Source: Ipomoea triloba (lineage: Eukaryota; Streptophyta; Magnoliopsida; Solanales; Convolvulaceae). Taken from it: DNA of 64,000 nucleotides. The stretch lies in the NCBI RefSeq assembly GCF_003576645.1, contig NC_044927.1:11664712-11728711 (forward strand). The letters are read 5' to 3'. Of this stretch, positions 37,110 to 49,700 are shown piece by piece. Both the position numbers and the translations under genes were made by a program. A model generated the notes under the pieces. The model was given only the letters and a program-made list of their open reading frames with translations, had not been told where the DNA came from and searched no databases. The stretch's first letter is position 1. Every line of letters begins with the position of its first letter.

Positions 37110-37735
37110 TAGAGCAAATACCAATTTTGGTTCCACGACTTTAGCAAAATGACAATTTTGATTCACATGTTTAATGTATACCAATTTTGGTCTCACGACT
37201 ATTGTTTTAGTACCAATTTTCATCTACGACTATTGTTTTAGTGCCAAAATTTATCGCTCCGGTCACTCTTCCGTTTAAAACGTACAAAAATCTAAAATTG
37301 TTAATAGTACTTTTGTCATTTTCAACTTAATATTCCAATTTCAGCATAAATAAATGGATTTAAGTCTTAAGATCGATCAAAATTCACAATTTTCTCCTCA
37401 TTTTACCTTAATTTGAGGAGGAAAATTGTGATCGCTCTTGGCTTAAATTTTTGAGGAAAATTGTGATCGCTCTTGGCTTAAATTTCTTTATTCATGCTCA
37501 AATTGAGATATTGAGTTGAAAATGATGAATACACCTTTAAAAATTTTAGATTTCGGCACGTTTTAAATGGATAAGTGACCGGTGCGATGAATTTTGACAC
37601 TAAAACAATAGTCGTGAGACCAAAATTGGTACTAAAACAATAATCGTAGGACTAAAATTGATAGAAATTAAACATGTGAACCAAAATTATCATTTTACTA
37701 ATAGTCGTGGGACCAAGTACACTTTCAAATAGGGA
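37110..37735. mobile_element. Foldback element with ~190-bp inverted arms
   Basis: The left arm (ttggttccacgactttagca ... aaaacgt, about 37127-37285) is repeated inverted at about 37555-37725. Shared words include ttcacatgtttaat, ctattgttttagtaccaatt and ccggtcact. The centre has two copies of a ~33-bp word (gaggaaaattgtgatcgctc) at about 37418 and 37452. Exact ends and target duplication are not settled. Confidence 0.7.
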
Positions 37736-38146
37736 TTACAATTTCCACATCAAATACTGATTACAATTTCCTTATCATGGATATACATCCTGCTCTATTC
37801 TTTTAATTGGCTATATTTTTATTTTGGGCGTGATTATATTAACAGCCACATTTGGTTGATGAAGAAAGTCTCAAATTTTGAAAAGAGGGCGAAAGTGAAA
37901 TGGGAAAAATATGCAAGAAGAGTCCTTAAAGAGAGTTAGGCATAAAGCCCAAATATGCCCACACTGGCACAAGGTTGCAGAATTGAAACCCAAGTGCAAG
38001 CTCCATATCATTCACAATTTTGCGACAGCAAGTCACTTGAAAGATGCAATATTTTACTTCAACATAATTCCTGTACTTGTGACCAACAAAATAATGAGGG
38101 TTTGGATTTTGGAAGGTACATCATGAGACAGGAGGATAAAATACAA

Positions 38147-41100
38147 TCAACCCCTCAAGGAGTATTTTTTCCCAGTGAAAGGTTGGAACTTTGGCTCTTC
38201 TTTCTTCTGAGGCTCTTCTTTAGCAGGTTCCTGCTGCAGGTATAGACACATTAACAGATTGAATTAGGAGCTGGTAAAATTTGAGTGGGAGTTTCGGGTC
38301 TTTAGTTGTGGACAACCAGATTGACTAAAACGAGCAGGTTCCATACTTCCATACATAGAAAAGTGCAAAGTGAAGTACCAAAAAAGAGATACGTAACAAG
38401 CAAGTATGAAGTGACAAACCTTTGGTGTCTCCCGATTGCGGTTCGTGTTTGAGCCAAACACAAGCTTCCCTTGAGATTGGCGACTAGCATTTTGAGTGCT
38501 TGAGGTAGAAGAAGACTGATCATGAGTGTTGGATACTTCAGGTTTCTTGTCCTTGAGCCCGGATGAGGAAGCAGGCGGAGGGTCATACTTCAGAGGTTTC
38601 CCGTCCAAGCGTCTTCCTGAACCAGTAAAAGGGTTGAACTTTGGTACAGCCTCACCTGGAGCCTCCTGACCTGTGTGAGTCATAATTTCTAATCATCAGC
38701 ACATAAATACTTGCCGTTTATAAAAAACAAATTGAAGTCTAGTACTACGTAATAAATAACATTCACCTGATCTCAAATTAAAGGTAGATACTATTTAAAG
38801 CCATAGAATCATATACCCTTCTCCATACTCTATTCCCAGAGACTCCCAATTGTGGAACTTTAGGCTAATTCAGCACACATGTTTTGAGCTTGTCATTTTT
38901 TAAAATTTGTGTTTCCTTAAAAATGAATGATGCTTTTACAGTATAGTTTTAGAAACTTGATTTAACTCAGCAATTTGTTTTCAGTCTCAAGAGCCAATCT
39001 TCCTAACTGAGAATTTTAATTAAACCCATATATTATGTATTAAAAAGGACAAGTAAGCCAAAAAGCATTGCAACATTATAATAAACATATAGACCAAAAT
39101 AAATGCAAAACTGCACCATTGGTGTTTTCAATGAAGGGGGATCATAAGTATTGAGAGCATAACCTTCAAAAGGGGCCTTGCTTGGAAGATTAGAAACAGG
39201 TTTTTCAGGTTCCTTGTAATCAAGAGGAGGGGCAAAGTCCACTTCACAGTCTGTCTCAATGATACTTATAGCATTAGATGGCTTTGTCTCAATTATATCT
39301 ATGTAGTACTTTTTATTATTATAAGCCACCATGATACTATCCCCTGTGGTTAAGCAAGAGAAATTCCTCAGTGTTGTCTCCAAGCTGCACCAGAATGGAA
39401 AGGAGAAAAATAAAATAAAATAAATAAAAAGCCTGGTGAGAAATTTATCCAGGCAGATTGTATATAAACAAACAACAACTTGAGCTAACTCACATGGCTT
39501 TTGGGTTGGAAATATCGAGGAAATCTTTTGTGTGAGGTTGCAATTTCACATATGTACCCTTTGGAAGAGCAACATTTTTCACTCGTACAAAGTCTCCTTC
39601 TTGCAACAACAAATTTTCCATCATCTACAAGACCTCGTTTAATGAGATTATGACTGATTAACTGAAGTGTGCAAGCTGGCATAAAATCTATATTAAATAA
39701 CTACTTACCCAATATGGCATATATATCATGCCTTCTTCTGCAATGAACTCCAGAACCCCACAATGAGAAACCCGCTCCGTTGCAGCATTGCGAAGCTCAA
39801 ACAACATTGGATAGTCAATATGTAGAGATGCTGCAAAATTGAAGTTTCATTAAATATTTTGAAATGATGACTCATAGAAGAAAAGCAAATAAGGAACCAA
39901 TTAAGTGAAGCATTATAAGAGAAACAACATAAACAGAATTCTGAAAACTAACCAAGGCGATCAAGGGCAGATGGAGGCATTATAACTGAAATGGACATGT
40001 AGAAGACAGCATGAGCAAGAACATTTCAGTAACATATGATCTAAGAGAGAAAGAGAACTTCAAAGGAATCCTGCTATACTTACTTTTGTCACCATTTTCT
40101 ATCTGAGGCTGCAGAAAGAAAAAGTTAGCAGAATCAGTATTATAGTAAGTAAAAGCAAGATAACCCAAGTAGAGGGTACGAACTTGAGAAAAATTAAAGA
40201 CATCTATTGTTGCATAATTTCATTCTGAATTTCATTGATGTGGTGTGCTTGTGTGTGTATGTGTATCTTTTCTTCTATTGCATTAAGGCATCAAGCTGTC
40301 AACTGTGTTCAGCAGAGAACTCAGGACCATATTAAGATATGTTTCCCCCCATTTTCATTTTTGAGAGAATAGTAAAAGCCTGTGGAATGATTAGCCTTTG
40401 TGCATGAAGATATCCACTAATAAGAGAACAGGAAGAAGACGATTGGAGCATCAACTCAATCTAAACTCTTTAATTACCAAGAGAGAAATAGCATGGAAAC
40501 CAACCAACCTTATCAATAAAAGATGCAGGATAACACCGATATGTTTGCTCAAATGATGTTCCATGGTAACCATATCCATCAAAAAACTGCATTTTCAGAA
40601 ACAAACTGAATAAGGGAAAGGGCAAAACAAAAGGAGAAAATATTTGTTTGGAGAGCAAAAGACCCACAACAAACACATATCATACTAGGACTTAACATTT
40701 TTTAAAGATAATACTTCAAATTAATCTAATGATGCATAGGACAAATAAGCATCTTGAAGAATGTGAACTAAATCATAGATGATTAACTTCTAGATTTCCT
40801 AAAAATACCTATCTTTTTGTAAGTAAGGCAGAACAGACTCAGGTGAACCACCAAAGTAGCTTCCTCAAAGACATTAATAATTTATTATGTAGTATTAATC
40901 ACCTTGATAACTCCAACTCATTGTCTTCTTGGTAGTTCATTGGAGTGCAGATTAATAAACGAAACAAAACAAAACCCTACTATATTATATATCTACAATT
41001 GCTTCAAATTAGTTTTAGTTAATGGCTAATACCAAGTCCAACCAGGCAAAAAGTTTTCAAGAACAAAAGATAACTTTACACCAGATCCCATATTTGCAGG

Positions 41101-41303
41101 AAAGGTGTTCTTATACTTTAGCCCATTTCTGCAGATGCATATAGACTAACATTTTGATACTGAATGATGAATTGCGCTCTTAAGTACAAAAGCAATTGAA
41201 TTGCCAAGCAACAGTTTAACCCAGATAATAATTTCTCGGAAAGAGAAAAGGCAATGAGATAATCACTTCAAATACATGTCGAAAAATTGAAATTGCATAC
41301 CAT
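38147..41303 (-). CDS. UFD1: Ubiquitin fusion degradation protein 1 (UFD1)
   Basis: Encodes the UFD1 subunit of the CDC48/p97-UFD1-NPL4 complex, which extracts ubiquitinated proteins for proteasomal breakdown. Coding exons: 41301-41303, 40509-40586, 40084-40108, 39953-39985, 39709-39830, 39494-39624, 39164-39384, 38420-38670, 38147-38233. They total 316 codons in one frame, all with GT-AG sites, against about 319 residues in Arabidopsis. The double-psi-barrel N domain starts [20 protein letters not shown] and includes [26 protein letters not shown] and [19 protein letters not shown]. Two p97-binding SHP-like boxes follow: [14 protein letters not shown] and, at the end, [13 protein letters not shown]. 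Exon 1 contributes only the ATG before a gtatgc donor. A 5' UTR exon ending near 41540 is plausible. No defect was seen. Confidence 0.92.
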
Positions 41304-41539
41304 AATTACTATTTCTGGCTAGCTTAACCACCAGATCAACTGTCTCAGCTCTCCTATCAAAAAAATGCAAACAAAAATTCAATCCCACACTATATTCAAT
41401 CACTCTCATTAAAGAACAAATTCTGATAAATACAAAATATTGAATGCTCAGCATATCAAAATAAATAAAATTTCAAAAACAGATTAATTGATTGATAAGA
41501 TCTAAATTCGAAAAAAAAATAATAAAATTCGAGGCGCGT

Positions 41540-41760
41540 ACTCTGATCGGAAGCGAGGAAAGTAGAAACTAGGAAGATGATTGCTACAATTTTTCGGCAG
41601 AATTTTTAAATTTTTGGCTTTTTGCAGAGGCGAAAGCAGAAAGGTGCAGTGTTAAAGGAGAAAAATATTGAAGAGAGGAAAGGGGGTAAGATACGCTACG
41701 TTCTATGCGTATTACGCAAGATGTAGCCTGTAGGTCTTATCTCATGCTGCCACGTGGAGT
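41540..41760 (-). promoter_or_regulatory. UFD1 leader and proximal promoter
   Basis: A possible 5' UTR exon lies around 41541-41640, with a donor-like cagagtacgc and an acceptor-like tgatag near 41358. A G-box core CCACGTGG lies at about 41750-41757. The MULE-type MITE begins at 41818, so inserted DNA starts within about 300 bp of the likely transcription start. Confidence 0.4.
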
Positions 41761-41817
41761 ACGAAATCTTGGGCCTTGGAATATTTTCATTGTACAACGA
41801 AGCCCATGTTTGGGGCA

Positions 41818-42039
41818 AATTATTGTATGGACCATGATCCACACAGTTGTGTGGACCAAAAATAAAAAGTACATTATTTTTGTACTGATGGTACATTACC
41901 TTCAACACAAAAATAATGTACCCTAAAATAATGTACCTACAGTACAAAAATAATGTACCTTCAATACAAAAATAATGTACTTTTTATTTTTGGTCCACAT
42001 AGCTGTGTGGACCATGGTCCATGCAATAATGATTGCATA
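41818..42039. mobile_element. MULE-type MITE (222 bp)
   Basis: Ends AATTATTGTATGGACCATG ... CATGGTCCATGCAATAATG. Target duplication TTTGGGGCA (41809-41817) / TTTGGTGCA (42040-42048). The interior is an almost perfect inverted repeat with aataatgtac words. Confidence 0.8.
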
Positions 42040-42054
42040 TTTGGTGCATAAATC

Positions 42055-42652
42055 GAGTTGTTATGCCGTGGACCCAGGTCCACCTTGCAAGGTGGACATG
42101 TGTCTACATTCACATACATTATACTCTACATTCACATATACTATACTTTACATTCACAATTTGTAAACTCTACATTCACACATTATAGGATTATATGTTT
42201 AGTAACTATACTCTATATTCATATATACTATACTCTACATTCACAATTTGTAAACTCCACATTCACACATTCAAAACTCTATATTCACAGATCCTATACT
42301 CTACATTCACAACTTGAGAACTCCACATTCACACATTACAAGGCTACAAGTTGCTAAAACTTCTTAACTCTATTACAGATTCACACATGCATAACTTTAC
42401 ATTCACGATTTCTATACTCCATATTCACAATTTGAAACCTCCACATTCACACATTTCTGGGCAACTCTACATTCACACAATCATAAATCTACATTCACGA
42501 TTTATATACTCTACATTCACATTTTGAAACCTCTACATTCACACATTTTTGGACAACTCTATATTCAGCAATATGTTTACTTAAAAAACAAAAACAAAAA
42601 AAAAAGACAAAAACGGCGTAGTTTTGGACCCAGGTCCACAGCATAATTTGCC
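42055..42652. mobile_element. MULE-type MITE (598 bp) with minisatellite
   Basis: Ends GAGTTGTTATGCCGTGGACC ... GGTCCACAGCATAATTTGCC. Target duplication GCATAAATC (42046-42054) / GCATAAATA (42653-42661). The interior is filled with about 25 copies of a ctctacattcacaca-like word. acggcgtagttttgg near the right end matches the acgtcgtttt block of relatives. Confidence 0.8.
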
Positions 42653-42754
42653 GCATAAATATGCTCCATGGGAGAAACTAAGAATCATTATTCCATTGGA
42701 TTATGGTCCAATGTGAATCATAAATAAAAGATACATTTTTAATATATTAAAAGT

Positions 42755-42760
<6 letters not shown>

Positions 42761-42810
<50 letters not shown>
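42761..42810. repeat. (TA)n microsatellite
   Basis: About 25 TA units. Confidence 0.95.
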
Positions 42811-42814
<4 letters not shown>

Positions 42815-42846
42815 ATATTATTTGAAAATATATAATTTATATATTA

Positions 42847-43107
42847 TTCCTTTCGTTCCATTTTATGTGTCTGGTTTAGTTAACAAAACTTGACTAAATT
42901 ATTTTCAATTCAATTTTTCATAATATTAAGTTTAGTATTGATATACAAAACTTATATATTTAGAAACTACAGAAAAAGTACTATTAAACACACAAAAAAA
43001 AACTAAATTTAAAAATAAGTAAAAAAAATAAAGAAAATAAACAAAGAAGAAAGAGTTAGTTTAACTAATGAATAGTAAGTATGACAGATAAAATGGGACA
43101 AAAGAAG
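42847..43107. mobile_element. Stowaway (Tc1/mariner) MITE
   Basis: About 261 bp with diverged Stowaway ends: ttcctttcgttccattttat on the left, and tagataaaatgggaca-like sequence followed by aaagaag on the right. TA dinucleotides lie on both sides. Confidence 0.7.
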
Positions 43108-43189
43108 TATCAAATAATACACATTCAGTAAATAAATAATGTACTTTTAGTATATGAATTGTCAATTCAGTATTTGATTTAACTTCATA

Positions 43190-43620
43190 CATACCTTATG
43201 TCCGTCCCCTTACACTTTTTTGTTGGGAGTTTGCCCCTAGCATTTCATACAATGCTAAGGGCATTTCATACAATGCTAAGGTTTCTTCCGTAATTTTTTC
43301 TCCCATGACACCTCCAGCCGAATTGTCAACCATTAATTGGCTGGTTTGGGTCAAACAATCATAGAAGATATGATTTTGCAACTCCAATGGGTAGCCATGA
43401 TGGGGACATTGAATGAGTAACATTTTGAACATTTCTCATGCCTCATGGAACGGTTCACCTTCAGTTTGCGAGAAGGTCGCAATTTTCCTTCTTAATTCTG
43501 CAGTTTTAACATGAGAATAGAATTTACCTATGAACTTATTATAAACCTCCAGCCATGTCCGAAGGGGGAAACACCTCATCCTCAATTCTTCTTCTGTCAT
43601 GTCATTCAAGACTTGACCAC
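43190..43620 (-). pseudogene. Athila-type gypsy gag fragment
   Basis: In one frame it reads FYSHVKTAELRRKIATFSQT, EGEPFHEA, then a stop for Trp, then MFKMLLIQCPHHGYPLELQN and SAGGVMGEKITEETL. This matches the conserved core of Athila-like gag (TAELRxKI, CPHHG). A short in-frame tandem duplication (LALYEMP / LALYEML) lies near its left end. No LTR or pol is adjacent. Confidence 0.75.
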
Positions 43621-43639
43621 CTCTAGGAATGTTTTAAGG

Positions 43640-44829
43640 CATTGATTCTAGGCAAGAAATTGCTAGAATCAATGTAGCTCCAATCAATGATGTTTTCTTG
43701 CTTAGAGACTGAAAGGTATAGGTACGAAAAGAGGTGAAGGCAAAGTGTTTGTGAAAATGTCTCTTTGGTAAATTGGTTACCTAAAAAGTGCTCCAATCCA
43801 AGAGTATGCCTAGTAGACCGAGAGGAGAAAGGTAATAACAAAACCTCTCAAGAATAACAACCATTGCAATGCAATCAACCTAAGTCTTAAGTGACACTAT
43901 GATGCAACATGACTAAATAGCAACTCATTCCTAGCTTTTCTTTATCTTGAATTCAAATACTTGTTTCAATTTTCAATTGTGAATACTACAACATGAATTA
44001 TTTGTGTGTGATTTTCGTGATATGGCATATGATGAATATGATTCTATATTCATTGATTTGATCACAAGCTAACGCTTCCAATTTGTCTTCCCTTGAGAAC
44101 GATATAAACCCGTGATCACTTCACACATCTTTTGACACCAAAACCACCACCAACAACAAAATATATGCCATTAGACAACTCAATTACATTTTCGTGCGTA
44201 GTTCAATGGCTAACTTGAACCTTTTCCTTTGGAGATTGAAGCTACTCAACAAAATGAGAGTTTTTGTGTAGCTTGGTGAATCATGGTAAGATCCTTTGCA
44301 ATGTAGAAAGGAAGAAATAAGACCCCACATCCGATGACATTTGTTTGGCTTGATTCGAGGAAGTTAAAACCATGGACCACCTACTCATATAATGCAACAG
44401 AGCTGTGGTTGTTTAGAGAGGTTTGCTTCCAAATGTAGTTATGTGAAGAAATATGGACATAGGTAACTGGCTAAAATTGAACCTCGATAACAATGGGGGC
44501 TCTAATTATCGAGACAACTAGTCTATTTCTTTGCACTTACCCTATGGTGGATTTGGTAGCTAGTGGAGAAATGAGGTAGTGTTTACTGGCATCGAAATGG
44601 AACCTAAGAAGAAAACCAATAAATCCTTGAGATAAAATACGAGATATGCAGAGCTTTTGCCCATAACATGAGCTATGGGAAGCAAAAAAAAAATTACAAG
44701 AACTTGGTAACTTGTTAGGAGATGCCAATTAGCAATAGAATGACCCTTAATGTTGATAAGTGCATTAAACAAAGAATTGAAGTATCCAAATGCACTGGTA
44801 TTCTCTATGATGTAGAGGGGAGTTGGCAT
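43640..44829. other. Intergenic, no gene recognised
   Basis: Continues right of the gag fragment. It may hold more Athila-derived sequence, but no coding motif or boundary was recognised. Minus-strand frames around 44540-44829 show no domain. Confidence 0.4.
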
Positions 44830-45590
<761 letters not shown>

Positions 45591-45599
45591 GTTGGCATG

Positions 45600-46397
45600 G
45601 TGGTTTCCTTTGTAAGTATCACGTGCGTGGATGTTATGGGAATTTGAGTGCTAGGTAATCGTCAAGGGCCTTGAATAGGCATGCAATAAGGGCTTTGGCA
45701 TGATTGATATCCAAGGGAATTCTAAGGATGTCGTGAACTAAATTAAAGGAACAAGAACACCTCTTGGTCCGCTTATAAATATTATATTGTGGAGCAATAT
45801 GCAAAGAGTGGAAAGGATTCGAGTGTTGATTTGAAGCATGTATTCTAAGAACAAAAGTGCGTGGTGAACATCTTGGTTTATCTTGTGATTCGATAGAGCT
45901 TTATAGAATGATCTGTCCTTACTCCATCCCGAAGTTAGCTAATCAATGCATGAATTATTGAGAGGCACCACTAGAAAGTTGTATGGGTTAATCCTCTCCA
46001 CTTGCTCAAAAAATAAAACTTTCTCTTTCAATAAAATATGATGATAGCTTTTAATATAATTCATTATTTACGTTTTACATGCTTTGATTATCTTTAATAC
46101 TTTTGTATTATTGATTGTGATATATACTTTTGTGTGACACTTTATGAACATTAAATTATAATTTGAACTATTATTGATCCGTGTGCAATAAAATTTGTAC
46201 CACCCTTTGGGTTTTAAAAAAAAATCACAAATTACAAATAATCTTAAGAGATAAACACTTAAGTAAGATCAAAATCGTACTTTAATTTGCAATTAACTTT
46301 TGATTCATATCAATTCAAAAAATTATGCTAAAATTGTAATACTGATTGACGAATTAACATAGTATTTAAGAAATGTATTGAACTAAAAATTCAAAGA
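45600..46397. other. Intergenic, no gene recognised
   Basis: AT-rich DNA between the hAT MITE and the tRNA gene, with no protein-like frame. Confidence 0.5.
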
Positions 46398-46481
46398 GTC
46401 AGGATGGCCGAGTGGTCTAAGGCGCCAGACTCAAGTTCTGGTTCTCGTGAGAGAGCGTGGGTTCAAATCCCACTTCTGACA
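46398..46481 (+). tRNA. tRNA-Leu (anticodon CAA)
   Basis: An 84-nt class II tRNA. Acceptor stem GTCAGGA pairs with TTCTGAC (46474-46480) through one G-T pair, followed by an A discriminator. The A-box region is TGGCCGAGTGG. The anticodon arm is CCAGA-CTCAAGT-TCTGG with CAA in the middle. A long variable arm (TTCTCGTGAGAGAGC) follows, then the B-box GGTTCAAATCC. A T run at 46486-46489 serves as a pol III terminator. No intron. Confidence 0.93.
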
Positions 46482-46485
46482 AATG

Positions 46486-46489
46486 TTTT
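46486..46489 (+). terminator. Pol III T-run terminator of tRNA-Leu
   Basis: TTTT begins five bases after the discriminator base; a second TTTT follows at about 46503. Confidence 0.6.
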
Positions 46490-46509
46490 GATTCCCCCTT
46501 ACTTTTGTA

Positions 46510-46732
46510 TTTATTGGGCTATTTTTACAAATCAACGGAAATTTTGAAGGCCTCAAAGAAAGGCCCACCGAGATAAAAACAAAAACAGCCCAACAAATTC
46601 TCTCCAATAAAGAACGACACGGTGTCGTTTTGGCACCAACTACCCTGGAAAAACCCTACTTCTCAGCTCCATCGCCCTGCATAGATGAGTGGTTGCTCAT
46701 AAAAACCAACTTCAATATCAACCTGACCCGAA
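46510..46732 (+). promoter_or_regulatory. DUS3-like promoter and leader
   Basis: Contains TGGGCT (about 46517), GGCCCA (about 46563), AGCCCAA (about 46587) and the telo-box AAACCCTA at 46651-46658. Site II plus telo-box is the usual combination for plant translation-related genes. The ATG is at 46733. Confidence 0.5.
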
Positions 46733-49700
46733 ATGGACGGACCAACGTCGACGGAACCGATTGTCGAGGATCCATGTATCTCGGAGCATCCACCGCCGGC
46801 GAAAATTGTCGGCGGAGGCGGAGTGGAAACTCAGACGGTTCATAATAAGACCCCAGAAGAGCTAGTGGCCAAAGCCATAGCTCCAGTGAAGAGGGAATAT
46901 CTTCGTCCTCCCCCTCAAAGACATCATAGCGACGGCAACCGTGCCGTTACCGGAGTCCAAAATGACGACGCTGCAGAGGCTAAGTCCAATCCTCTGCTCA
47001 AAGAGAAGAAATCCAAACGTCAACTCAAACGTGAACGCCTTCAGGTCATCTTCCCAAAATTAAATTGAAAATGCAATTTGTACTATTTTTAAGTGCATAT
47101 TCTGCTCTAATTATGTCCTAGTGTTGTAAGCTTTGTACACTAAATTTGCAGTCTTGTTATTATCGTGTAACTTACATTAACCATTCCATGAATTTGGTTT
47201 CTTTAATCAGAAGATTTTTAAAATTTTAAAAGGTTTTGAAGTATCTTGATGGTTCTAATTTTAGGAACAAAAATCTCCTCTTAATCTTTGTCCCGTGGTG
47301 GCAAAAACTGGGAAAGTTAGTGCGTGTTCTTATAGTGATAAGTGCCGCTTTAACCATGATGTGGACGCTTTCAATGCTCAGGTAAAATTCAAATCAAGAA
47401 TCAATTTGTTGGTTTTTGTGTGAACTGTAAATTGATTTTTGTTGCCAATTGGATGCAGAAACCAGCTGATATAGAGGGTACATGCCCTTTCCTGGATAAT
47501 GAAGGGCCATGCCCTTATGGATTGGCTTGTAGATTTGCAGGTACACACAAAGATGATCTACCAGTGGAGACTTTGAATAGTCGTAGGCAGTGTTCTGAAT
47601 TAAATGTATTGAGCAAGGAAACTCAGAAGCTTTTGTGGAAAAATAAACTGAAGTTCACCAAGGCTCATGCTACACTCAAACATCTTGGGATTACGGTCAG
47701 TATACACTTCTGACAAGAGTAAAGTGACAGGATGAATTTGAACCAAGAAATCTAGGAGATTATGATATTGTAAAGTAAAACCAAAGGAAAGAAAAACAGA
47801 AATCTAGGACTTCATGATATTATAAAGTAAAACAAAAGAAAAGAATAAATTCTTGCCCTCAGCTACTTAGAGTTAATTGTTCCAATTCTACTGGATGCCC
47901 TCTCTTCTAAGAGTTGGTATGTATTTATAATCTATTACCATATGTAAAATAAGGTGGGAGCATCAACTACTGCATAATTAGTCAATCCCTAAGTATATGC
48001 TCCATAAAATGAGCAAGGATTTACATAATCAGTCAATCCCTTATTCTATGCTTCTTTGAATTCTGCCACAAGAATGATTATTTGATTACTTTTCTTTCCT
48101 GCCTGATTTGTATCAACTACACAAGTCAGGCGGAAGAAGATAAGGAATCATGTAATACTAATACTATTAGAGAATAGTAAATACATTGGGGAGGATATCC
48201 CTTTTCTGAACAAAATCTATAATATGATTGAACGTAAGTTCTGTGTGCTTTGATGACATGAAGGTGGTAGAATCCACAACAATATTGTATGTTTTACACC
48301 TCTTTAACCTCTGGTGCTGTTATTTATTGGTGTGGTATTCTAATTGCAGAGACATGGAATAAATGATAAGTTTTCCAATCAAGAGGAAGATGATCAAATT
48401 GACACAAATGGCTCTTCCACTACTGATAACAATGAAGCTCCTGCTTATGCTAATATCAAACTGGAGAGCTCTCTTCTAGTTACAGGTGAAGAAGGTCTAG
48501 ATGATGCTGCTGTGATTGAAGATGATAGACCACAAAAGAAGGCTAAATCTTCTATTAACGAAACACCTACTTTCATTGATGTTAACAATGGTATGTAAAT
48601 TGAGTATTTTGTTTCTAGAATTCATATTGTTGCTTAGTGAGGATCTCCAGAGCTTAGTTGTATATTTCAACAGCTTCAAATATCCAAGAGAAAGTTCTTC
48701 AAAAGAGCCATGATGGAGATGCATCTGTAGGAACGGCTGTAATGCTTTCAGCAGCTACAAATATCCAGGAGACAAATCTTCAAAGGAGCCAAGACAGAGT
48801 TACATCTGCAGCAACCGTAGATCATCCTGCTGCAGAGACGGATAAAAGCCTTAAAGTTCATCCACGTGAGAAAAAGCTTATTGATTTCAAAGAGAAACTT
48901 TACCTTGCTCCTCTGACGACAGTAGGGAATCTACCTTTCCGAAGGGTTTGCAAGGTGCTGGGAGCTGATGTAACCTGTGGTGAGATGGCAATGTGCACAA
49001 ATCTTTTACAGGTGGGTTCTTGTTTTTCAGTATTTTTTTAAATTGCACAAAATTGTCAAGAGAAATATTTAAGTTAAAGTGCAAGTGTATTACTGTCTTT
49101 TTCCATGCCCATAGGGTCAAGCATCAGAATGGGCACTGCTAAGGCGACACTCATCTGAAGAATTTTTTGGTGTTCAAATCTGTGGATCATATCCAGATAC
49201 AGTTGCAAGAACTGTTGAGCTTATTGAGCAGGAATGCTCAGTGGACTTTATTGATATTAACATGGGATGCCCAATTGACATTGTCGTTAGCAAAGGTGGT
49301 GGATCATCTCTTCTTACAAAACCGATGCGAATGAAGAGTGTCATAGCAGGGGCTACTGCAACTGTTGATACGCCAATAACCATAAAGGTAAGTTGTACTT
49401 TTGGCATTCAGGAAAACTAATGCAAGTATAAGAGTGTAGGTTATGGAGTTTTCAATTGGATACAAATATTTGTTTTTTCTACAGCAAGTTTCTACTCTTT
49501 AGATCTTTTAGATTCTTTTTCTGAGATGCTTTATAATTGCGCCTTTTGCTGCTTAAGGTACGAACAGGTTATTTTGAGGGGAAAAATCGCATTCATTCAT
49601 TAATAGCAGATATTAGAAACTGTGGAGCTACTGCAGTTACTATACATGGTCGATCACGTCAGCAACGCTACAGCAAGCTTGCTGACTGGGGATACATCTA

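Noticed and set aside
42058..42357. Frame with repeated HSQFVNSTFTH
   Set aside because: Product of the ctctacattcacaca minisatellite within a MULE-type MITE.
44537..44829. Overlapping minus-strand frames of 63 and 89 codons
   Set aside because: No recognisable domain, overlapping each other and ending at the hAT MITE edge; probably not coding.
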